Of a stretch of 39,102 nt of DNA, positions 1-7,900 are shown in pieces. The notes under the pieces are model-generated. The model worked only from the letters and a program-made list of their open reading frames with translations. It had not been told where the DNA came from and searched no databases. The position numbers and the translations under genes were made by a program. The DNA is from Klebsormidium nitens (Eukaryota > Streptophyta > Klebsormidiophyceae > Klebsormidiales > Klebsormidiaceae): contig DF237505.1 of NCBI GenBank assembly GCA_000708835.1, forward strand, positions 1-39,102, given 5' to 3'. How positions within the stretch are numbered: the stretch's first letter is position 1; each line of letters begins with the position of its first letter.

Positions 1-1124
1 GAAGCACAATGGAGAGCGGGACGTCGCTATGACATCTTCAAGTACTAGAACTGGAGATTGTGTGGATCTGTTGATATTGAGGGAAGGATTCAAAGCAAAG
101 AGGTCTGAAGGTAGAATCTTGTGCAAAGTGTGTCCACAAGGATCGGTCAAAGATCGATCGATCACGCACAACGAGAGTGAGCTGCACAAGGTGTCTGTAT
201 ATTGGAAGTTGGTCAGCATGTTTCCCTCTAGAAAGGAAGACGTCAAGGCAATCGTATATTATCAGTCAAAGAGATCTAGGAGGAAAACAAAGCTTTAACA
301 CTTTGCTCTACCATGCGTATCCGAGGGGACTCATGTTCCTGTTGTATATCTTTGACATGTTGATGGACATCCGTGAAGGAAGTAAAACGAGCAATTTCGT
401 CCTGGTCAATCTGTGTGCTTACTCGGCGGGTCTGATATGGAAGCTACATAGTGGTTAATTGTACTACGACTCATACTGGAGGGACGAATCGAGGGATATG
501 CGGAGGAAGGGGCGGAAGTGGTACTCGTTCGTACATCATGTTTTGCAGCTTGTTGCAATTGTTGTAGCTGTGGCCGAACGGAGGGTTTTTGGCTCTCCAA
601 GAGTCGCATCGCGAGGTATACCTCCTCTGGACTCGTCACTTGAGCTAATTCACTGCTATGGGTTTGAAACCATTCGCGGAAATGATCGAGATTTTCTTGT
701 GCTTATGCGCGCGCTCGGATGTACCTTTTCATACGTTGTGCCCTGCCCTCGCTCCTAAAATATGTGTTCACGGCTCTTGATCAACGCATCATTGGTCAGC
801 TGCAAATTCCTACCCATCGTGTTTCTCAGCCGTTCCTGGAGTGTCACATCATGGTTGGCTACGCCGCGTCCGGAGTTCCTCTTGACTAACGACAGCAGAT
901 GCTGCTGACCTGCAGGCAAGATACCTGCAATACGCTGGACGAGCTCACGTTGTCCGAGTACGGCGTCTGCTGAAATTGTTTACAGTCTGTCGAGAAAAAT
1001 GTACCAGGCAAGACTGGTACCTCGTCTCGGACGGCTATATAAGGCTACATAGGGCTGCATCAGGAGGATGCAAATGTGTGCTTTTGGATCCATGGCGCGA
1101 CACAGACAGGCTAGATACGTGACC
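1..1124. other. No convincing gene
   Basis: Only short reading frames are present, most with non-ATG starts and no recognisable domain. The best candidate is a plus-strand frame at 29-298 (89 aa) that has a CxxC pair followed by spaced histidines (CKVC...H...ELH), which could be a small zinc knuckle, but nothing else supports it. It may be intergenic or decayed sequence. No tRNA or rRNA was seen. Confidence 0.4.
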
Positions 1125-1619
1125 CTACAATGGACGTAGTAGAATGGCTTGTGCGGTCCACGTGGGCATGACACCGGTCTTCGTAATCTCCTCTTCGCCT
1201 ATCCAGAGGTCGGACAGGGCCATCTTCACTGCTATATTATTACATTCATCGATAGAAGCCGGTGGTAGAGCATCATGAGTGTCGGCATCGAAGCATTTCA
1301 CGTCCATGCGTCCGTGACTCATGGGAATCTTGATGCGTAGCACCAACGAAGTCGTATCGTAAGGCCATCTCACATGTTCTTGCACTCCTTCCTCCGTGAG
1401 GATTCCTAGGATTTCATCTTGGATGAAACGTAAATATGCATCGAATGGCGAGTTCTCCTTCACCTTCAAGTACAGATAGGAACGTTCGCTCCCTCTCACG
1501 AGGCCCTCTTTGGCCTTCTCGCAGAACGGCGTGCACTTCGTCTCCCGAAACATGGTCTTTCTGTTGCGTATCAAGATCCGCGGACTCTGGCGACTAGCGG
1601 TGTGTATGAGAGTGCCCAT
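1125..1619 (-). CDS. Putative NCLDV single-stranded DNA-binding-like protein
   Basis: About 164 aa if started at the ATG at 1619; an upstream in-frame ATG at 1652 would overlap the end of the neighbouring SNF2 gene, so 1619 is preferred. The C-terminal half has alternating hydrophobic strands, a segment reading LRIKIPMSHGRMDVKCFD, then a short helix and a final strand after a WIGEEEITKTG turn. That order resembles the OB-fold-like SSB proteins found in many large DNA viruses, which coat ssDNA at replication factories. The family match is from memory of the pattern, not from a search, so an unrelated conserved viral protein is possible. It lies 22 bases downstream of the SNF2/RING remnant on the same strand. 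Confidence 0.4.
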   Translation of the reverse strand: MGTLIHTASRQSPRILIRNRKTMFRETKCTPFCEKAKEGLVRGSERSYLYLKVKENSPFDAYLRFIQDEILGILTEEGVQEHVRWPYDTTSLVLRIKIPMSHGRMDVKCFDADTHDALPPASIDECNNIAVKMALSDLWIGEEEITKTGVMPTWTAQAILLRPL

Positions 1620-1641
1620 GTTTACGTTTCGTGAATATAAT

Positions 1642-2934
1642 CTACATGTCATCGTGATCGCGGTACATTAAGTCTACAGCTCTCTTTTGCTCCTCCATGG
1701 CCCTCTTGTAGCACATCTTCCTCCATTCCATACCCGAGCCCGAGCCTTCCGGTCGCGCTAGCTGGAGGTCCGGCATGAATCTGCCCGGCGTGTGCAATAC
1801 GTGCACTCGCAGAGGCATGTCCTCGTCCACGCGCGGGCTCTTCGCGTTGACCACCCTAGATATAAGGTGCGCGTAGGTAGCGCTGCTGGCCGGTGACAGG
1901 ACGAGGAGATCCGTCGCCTTGTGGAGACTGCAGCCGTGGCCCATGCTCGTCTGCGTCAAGATGATCCCCTTTCGGACGTTGGGGTCTCTGGTCTCCGAGT
2001 TGAAATACTCAACGGCGTGCCTCATCTGATACCGATTCCCGCTGAGCTGCTTGGCTTGAAAGATTCCTCCCTCGCGGCCCATGAAGTACTCCAGATCCAT
2101 GTCGAAGCGGCAGCGGAAGGACAGGGAGTGGTCGACGTAAACGATGACCTTCGCGTTCGGACGGAGCCGAGACAAGATGCGCTTGAACCAAGCGTAAGGC
2201 CTGTTGTCCAAGTAGCCATGGGGAGCGAACGACACGTTCATGGGGGTCTGCGGATCGACGTCGTCAAACACCTGCTTTATGCCATCAGCCGCACGGATGT
2301 TCTCCCGACAGATAGGGCACGTGCCTATGGTCGCCACCACCTCTCGGGAGCATGCCGCGCACATCAGTTGGAAGCAGCATTGCATCACGCATGCGGACGG
2401 CTTGTCCTGGAAGCCGTTCCAGCACACCACGCACGACGCGTGCTTCCACCCCCTTATCCTCATGCGTGCGTCTGCATTATTGCAGAGGGACACGGCCGAC
2501 TCCTCCGACACGACCTCTGCCCCGCCCTCCAGCAGCAAGTGGATGGAGTCTTCGGCCCCCTGCTTCGGCTTCTCCAGCCGGTTGGCTCTGTACCTCGCCC
2601 AGAGCTCCTTCCCGTTGTACATCCACGAGTCGATGACGGAGTCACCTCTGCAATAATATATGGTGTGGTGGGGGTACTCTGCGCCAATCGAGCGAGCTAT
2701 CTCGGCGCTGGAGTGTCGGACGAAGTATGGTGTCAGGTCGTCGATCCAGCCGAAAGCTTGAGAGAAGGTGTTCTTGAACGCTCTCGGCCGCTTCTGGTCC
2801 GGACCCACCGTGTCCGGAATCTGAAGATATACCTCCGGTTGAGGCTCGATCAGCCAGGTAAAACAGGATTTCAGGCGCTCAGTGTTGGAGACGGTCAGCT
2901 GCGAGCAGTCATCGAAGAGCCCTGGACCCGGGAG
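1642..2934 (-). pseudogene. SNF2-family helicase with RING (Rad5/HLTF-like), 5'-truncated
   Basis: The frame is open from a TGA at 2935-2937 down to 1642. The readable part starts just after where SNF2 motif III should be, continues through the end of SNF2_N (LTPYFVRH segment), then a RING finger (CVVC ... CPIC, with a CSREV knuckle between), then helicase C-terminal motifs ending in motif V/VI-like SMGHGCSLHKATDLLV and LISRVVNAK. A RING placed between the two helicase lobes is the architecture of Rad5/HLTF/SHPRH translocases that remodel stalled forks and ubiquitinate PCNA. The Walker A and DEAH half is missing: at about 2915-2922 the sequence switches to a TnpB remnant on the opposite strand. 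The only nominal start inside is a GTG at 2808. It is therefore probably broken, unless the front half is supplied by unusual splicing that I could not find. Confidence 0.75.
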
Positions 2935-3523
2935 TCAGAACATTCCTGACCGCCTACAGCCCCAGCGAGGCATACAAATTGGGCGATGGGTGTGTGCAAC
3001 GCCTGTTCTCGTTGGCTATCACCTTGGACAGACTACTTGCTTTCGAGAAGCGCATCCCGAAGGATCATCGAAGAAAACAAAGAACAGTGAGATTGAGAAT
3101 CATCAAGACACGAAGAAAGATAGCTCATCTGCGCGACGAGATGCACTACAAGGTCGCGGACTTCCTCACACGAAAAGCGAAGATCATTCTGTTGCCGACA
3201 TTCGAGACCAGCGAGATGGTCCGAAGATTTCAACGGCGGATCGGGAGCAAGAGCGTCAGGCAGATGTCGTTCCTGTCGCACTACAAGTTCAAACAGCGGC
3301 TGATAGCCAAGGCTGCTGGCAGGGGAGTGAGAGTCCTGATCGTTTCCGAGCATTACACGAGCAAGACCTGTGGCAGGTGCGGGGAAGTAAAGCAAAACCT
3401 AGAGGGTGCGAGGACCTTCAAGTGCGAAAGCTGCTTCGCAGTCATAGACAGGGATTGCAATGGTGCTCGGAACATACTACTTCGTGCGATACGAAGGAAG
3501 TGATTCGCCCCTCGGGGCGACTG
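2915..3523 (+). mobile_element. Truncated IS605/IS607-type TnpB element with right-end hairpin
   Basis: The element spans the TnpB remnant and a short palindrome right after its stop codon at 3501-3503. The palindrome TCGCCCC-TC-GGGGCGA (3505-3520) is like the subterminal hairpins at IS200/IS605 right ends. The left boundary, near 2915, falls inside the SNF2 gene and cuts off the TnpB N-terminus, so the junction is probably an insertion followed by a deletion. No TnpA transposase is present, so the copy cannot move by itself. Confidence 0.7.
2922..3503 (+). pseudogene. tnpB: TnpB (RuvC-like RNA-guided nuclease), C-terminal fragment
   Basis: The frame enters TnpB at the first RuvC motif (LDPGVRTF, 2922-2945) and runs about 194 aa to the stop. 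All three RuvC acidic positions are visible: Asp in LDPG, Glu in LPTFET, and Asp in the last motif DRDCNGARN. The four-cysteine zinc ribbon (CGRC ... CESC) is intact. The N-terminal wedge and REC regions, which bind the guide RNA, are absent, and the residues before LDPG do not look like TnpB. An ATG at 2979 would exclude the first catalytic Asp. Intact TnpB is an RNA-guided nuclease from bacterial IS605/IS607 elements that is also common in giant viruses; this copy is most likely inactive. Confidence 0.85.
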
Positions 3524-3673
3524 CAAGATGGAGCCATGGCAGATATGTCATGCTTAGCCTGACAGACCACCGGACAATGGTAGAGATGTCACGGTCTGTT
3601 CAGTGACTGATCCATCGGTAGCTCTTCACTATCTTATCGAAAGTAGGCTGCGACACGGCCATACATATATTCT
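3524..3673. repeat. Spacer with inverted repeat, possible relic of a 5' gene end
   Basis: The arms CTGACAGACC (near 3559-3568) and GGTCTGTTCAG (near 3593-3603) can pair. On the minus strand an ATG near 3662 opens a 20-codon frame (MAVSQPTFDKIVKSYRWISH, then stop). That could be the leftover start of the disrupted SNF2 gene or chance. The hairpin may also act as a transcript end between the convergent units. Confidence 0.3.
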
Positions 3674-3910
3674 ATGCAACGAATATATGCGTCTCGAGAG
3701 ATGCCTGGAAAGATATCGAAACTCTCGGTCGAAAGATTGGTAGGGCAAGAACTGAGCAAGGCGCAATACAAGGCATTGGGCGATTCGATAGTCTGTTATA
3801 TTACCAGAGTGTTACAGAGTGCCAGACAACAGGCCGTACGGCGCACCGGCAACGGGAACAAGCTAGAACTGACCGACCTACGAAAAGCTATGGATAGAGT
3901 CCTGCACTGA
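3674..3910 (+). CDS. Minimal histone-fold protein
   Basis: 78 aa from 3674, or 69 aa from the in-frame ATG at 3701, which is the length of an archaeal-type single histone. The 69-aa form shows a short first helix (SKLSVERLVGQEL), a long central helix of about 27 residues (YKALGDSIVCYITRVLQSAR...), a loop, and a final helix after NKLELTDLRKAM, where canonical histones have RKTV-x-x-x-D. It is basic at the N-terminus and in the L2 loop. Histone-fold proteins are known in several giant viruses, where they package the genome; a TFIID/NF-Y-like role is also possible. Its 3' end overlaps the convergent 289-aa gene by 33 bases. Assignment rests on fold pattern only. Confidence 0.55.
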   Translation: MQRIYASREMPGKISKLSVERLVGQELSKAQYKALGDSIVCYITRVLQSARQQAVRRTGNGNKLELTDLRKAMDRVLH

Positions 3911-4747
3911 GTCCTGCCCTGCCACTATCCTCAGCAACTTCTTCAATCTGAGCGGTCCTAACGCGAAAGCTATCTCGCCACCCGACTTTATCGATAACAC
4001 TCTCTCCAACTCCATCCTCAACCTGCGGCGGCTGGAAGGGCACCTGGCCTGCAGTAGGAAAGCCACCTCGTCCCAAAACTGGTCTTCCTCCTCCCCTCTC
4101 ACGAAATCACCCGCGAGGAGCACGTCTGCAATGCGCGCCACTTCAGGAGAGACGGCGTAGATGTCCAGCACGTTCTCTTCCACGTGCTCTCCCAGGAACT
4201 CCAGGATGCGCTCGGTGACGTTGCAGACCTCCCGCACGTCCGTAGGCTCGTCGAAGCTGAGCACAAACTTCCGCAGCAGGCCATCGAAAGCTCCCACCTC
4301 TGGGAAGAGGAACATCATGATCCTGGAAACGATCTCGTTCCTGACGTAAGTGTGGGGGCTGAGCTCGCCGCTGTGCACGTCGCACCAATGCGGCCTGTCG
4401 GCACCGTAAGGCGTCACCTCCTCCACCGCCAGGATGACATTCCTGACCACAGTGTTCGTCACCTCGGGGAACTCTCCGCGCAAGAACCTGGCGTAGAGGC
4501 CGTATGCCCAGGGATCCAACCCGTCCCTCCCGTGGTCAAAGCTCACCAGGACGTGACGCTCGGTCGAGCCAGCGTAATGCTTTCGGACGGCATTCGCTCT
4601 GGACCCTATGAGCTTAGGGAGCAAGGTCCCCAGCTTGCTGCACTCGGTGAGAGTGTGAAATTCGCTGAGTGTATTCGCTTGGACTTCTAAGTCGCTGATG
4701 CGCGCCATCAGCTCGTCTATCAGAGTTGCCGTTGCGTCTGGCTCCAT
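3878..4747 (-). CDS. Unknown protein, 289 aa
   Basis: A long intact ATG frame that I do not recognise. It is mostly helical, acidic in its middle (LGEHVEENVLD, RGEEEDQFWDE), has no signal peptide or membrane segment, and carries few cysteines. A HWCDVHSGEL segment sits near residue 120. Its promoter is good: TATAAAA on the minus strand at 4791-4797, about 45 nt upstream of the ATG, mirroring the polymerase promoter on the other strand. The two genes therefore share a divergent promoter region and may be expressed together. Its end overlaps the histone-fold gene tail to tail. Confidence 0.7.
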   Translation of the reverse strand: MEPDATATLIDELMARISDLEVQANTLSEFHTLTECSKLGTLLPKLIGSRANAVRKHYAGSTERHVLVSFDHGRDGLDPWAYGLYARFLRGEFPEVTNTVVRNVILAVEEVTPYGADRPHWCDVHSGELSPHTYVRNEIVSRIMMFLFPEVGAFDGLLRKFVLSFDEPTDVREVCNVTERILEFLGEHVEENVLDIYAVSPEVARIADVLLAGDFVRGEEEDQFWDEVAFLLQARCPSSRRRLRMELERVLSIKSGGEIAFALGPLRLKKLLRIVAGQDSVQDSIHSFS

Positions 4748-4989
4748 CGCGACAGTATGTCGATTTAGAAAGTGCCTGCAACTCCGAGCCTTTTATACTC
4801 TCCGCGTCCGAAACATCGCGCCCGAAACGAATCACGGTCTCTGCGCGCATCCACCCGAAAAAGTCTGACTGGCGTCCGAGAGTGCGTCCGAGAGTGCGTC
4901 GTGGTATCAGACTCGGACGTAGATTTCGGACGGCGTCACCTGAGTATAAAAAGGAACGACCTTGGTCGTTGGTCTCACACATTCCAATC
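4748..4989. promoter_or_regulatory. Divergent promoter with paired TATA boxes and GCGTCCGAGAGTG repeats
   Basis: TATAAAAA at about 4945-4952 (plus) and TATAAAA at 4791-4797 (minus) each lie about 45 nt before an ATG (4990 and 4747). Near each is TTTCGGACG. Between them GCGTCCGAGAGTG occurs twice, end to end, at 4872-4884 and 4884-4896. The same 13-mer precedes the TATA box of the gene at 15915, which suggests a shared regulatory element rather than chance. Confidence 0.6.
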
Positions 4990-7900
4990 ATGGAGGTTTT
5001 CGTACTCACCACTGATGCCCGAGACGAAGACTTGGACGTAGCAAAGGCTACGGCCAATCACGAGCGCTTCAAGGCTTGCATTGACCACATCCAGTCCTAC
5101 AAGAAACGAGGCGACGACGAGGACGATTACGGCGGGACGGAGGAGGCCTCGGAGGACACGGCGAAGCAGTGCTTCATCTACATGTATGGGCGGACGGCGG
5201 AGGGCAAGAGCGTGTGCCTGCGCATCCCTTTCTCCCCCGCCCTGTACCTGGAGGCTCCCGGAGGTTGGAGCGAGGCGGATGCCACAGCCACCGCGGAGAG
5301 AGTCTACCTGTCCATCAACAGGCGGGCTTACGGAGGCATCGCCAGAGTCACCACGATGCGCAGCAAAAAGTTCTACGGTATGCCTGCAGTCGTTCGTAGG
5401 AGGGAGTCCTCGTATAATCGCGCGTTCAGTAAGAGGAAATATGTGTGCTTGCCGATATCAGGAACCGTTATGGCCGGTGAGTACGTATTTTTGCACCAAT
5501 CCTCTCTTCCAAAAAAGCTGGAAGAGAACGAGTGCCCCGCGTGCAGAAAGCAATCAGACCTAGAATTCGATGACGGACCAGGGCATTATGGATGTAGCAG
5601 GTGCCATACCGAGTGGAAATCTAGCGAATGGTTCGAGTGGAGTAGAAAGATGTCTTCTCTGCAGGGTACCACGGGGACGCGGAGTTCCTGTTCTACAAGC
5701 TCAATGTCACCTCGGACAAGGCGCTGAAGCAGTGTCAGTACGCCCTACAGAAGAAGCCTCTGAACCTCTGGGTGCTGAAGAGAGACCCGCATCGATTCGC
5801 TCTCTACGAAGCGAATGTTCCCCCAGTCATCCAGTTCTTCCACGAGACGGGCTCTCTGCCTTGCGGCTGGCACACCATCGACCTCGGAGGACGCAGGCCC
5901 GTCGACAAGGCACGGCAGGCGTCCACGTGCGACCTGGAATACGTCATCCCTCAGACGACCATAAAAGCCAAGCGCACCGAGGCGGGACAAGGGGCCGAGA
6001 TCCCCCCTCTGGTCGAGTGCAGCTTCGACATAGAGGCCTACACCATCGACGGCTCGTTCCCAGAAGGTTCCTTCGAAGGCGCTAGGACCATCACAATCGG
6101 CAGCACCTTCAAGGTGTACGGCCAGAGAGAACCCTACCTGAGGCACGTGATCACGCTCAAGGACTGCGCTCCTATCGAAGGGGTCGTGGTCGAGAACTAC
6201 GACTCGGAAGGAGAGGTCATCTTGGCTTGGCAGCGCCTCCTGCTGAAGGAGTCTCCGGACGTCATCTACTCTTGGAACGGCTACGGCTTCGATTGGAACT
6301 TCCTGTACAAGTCCGCGAAACGCGTGGGCGTCCCTTTCGACGTGGGCAGGCTGAAGGGAGTACCCAGCACCCTGAGCGAGAAGCAGCTGGAGTCAGCGGC
6401 GTTCGGTTTCAACAAGTTCCTGCTCGTCAGCATGCCGGGGATCCTGGACCTGGATCTCATGCAGGCCGTGAAGAGGTCTCACAAGCTGGACAGCTACAGC
6501 TTGGAAAACGTGGCATCCGTGACCCTGAACGAGCACAAGAACGACATGCCCATCCGCCGGCTCTTTGAGCTCTACGAGCAGGGGACGCCAGAGGGAATCG
6601 CAGAGATCGCGAGGTACTGCGTCCAGGATACGGCCCTACCGCTCCGCCTGTCGGACAAGCTCAACCTCCTCTTCGACCAGATCGAGATGTCCAAGGCCAC
6701 CTTCGTGCCCATAGACTATCTGCTGCACAGGGGTCAACAGGTGAGTGCCCGAAATTTTCCATGAGCTTAATACAGGAAGCATGGCGTGCGAACGCTGCAC
6801 CGGAAAGACTCGCAAAGATGCACACTGCAAGAGACGAGCGGATGGCGTGAAGATAGCAAAGACCGACAGGTGCATCTCGCACCAGAGGGGGGGTCCCGTA
6901 CGGAAATCCAGGTCGGAAGTTCCGGTGACGTTCAAGCTGATGCACGTGCCCGGGGACGGCAGCTGTCTCTTTCACAGCATACTCTTGGCATCTCTAGCTG
7001 CAAAGGGCCTCGACGTGACGACGCTCAGCAGGTCGTACATCGTTCGAAACTCGAAGAAGCTCAGACAGGCTGCCGTAGACTACGTGATCCGACACCTCAG
7101 GACTCCCTTAGGGGGAATAAGAGGCAATATGACGGGCAGCGAGCTCATACTCAACGAATACGCGAGCAGCAGCGTAGACGGAGAGGCAGGCATCAAGGAC
7201 GGACCCTCTTACAAGCGCGTCATGAGCAAAACCAGCACGTATGCCGGCAACACGGAACTCATAGCCCTGAGCGCGCTCCTCAAAGCGAAGATAGTCGTGC
7301 ACGTCAGGACCGGTGGCGAGAGCGAATTCGACGCGGCGAATACGGGAGGACGAGTGAACGCATACCATCTACACTTTGACCCGGGCGCGAAACATTACAT
7401 GCCATACATACCGAGGCCCACGATCACGCGGAAGACGATCAGGCTGGAACCCGCGAGAGTGCATGCGAAAAAGAAAACCGATAAGAAATCGTCGTACAAG
7501 AAGGCTCTATCGAACTTTTACCCAGTCTGATCTATTGTCCTACAGATCCGTGTCTTCAGCTGCATCCTGAACCAGACGAAGCGCCTGGGCTACTTGATAA
7601 AGACCTTCGACCGGGCAGCGGAGACCGCCGTGGTGGAGAGCAAGTTCAAAGATGAGCCTCCTCATGAAGCCTCCGCAGCTCCCGCATCATGCGTCCGTAC
7701 TCTCGCACCAACTTCCAGTGACACAACGCGTGCCATGCATCTTCAAAACAACTGCCTATGACCTCTGCGAGATTGATGTTGGTCTTTGTCTGCCACTCTC
7801 TAGAACGATCGTACCGCCAGACGTAGATCGGATGTTGACGTATCTGATGCGTCAAGCGCACGATACGGTCCTCGAGCGAGGTAGCCATTTGTTTTCGTGA

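Noticed and set aside
1921..2949. 342-aa plus-strand frame
   Set aside because: Shadow of the SNF2/RING gene; the opposite strand has clear helicase and RING motifs.
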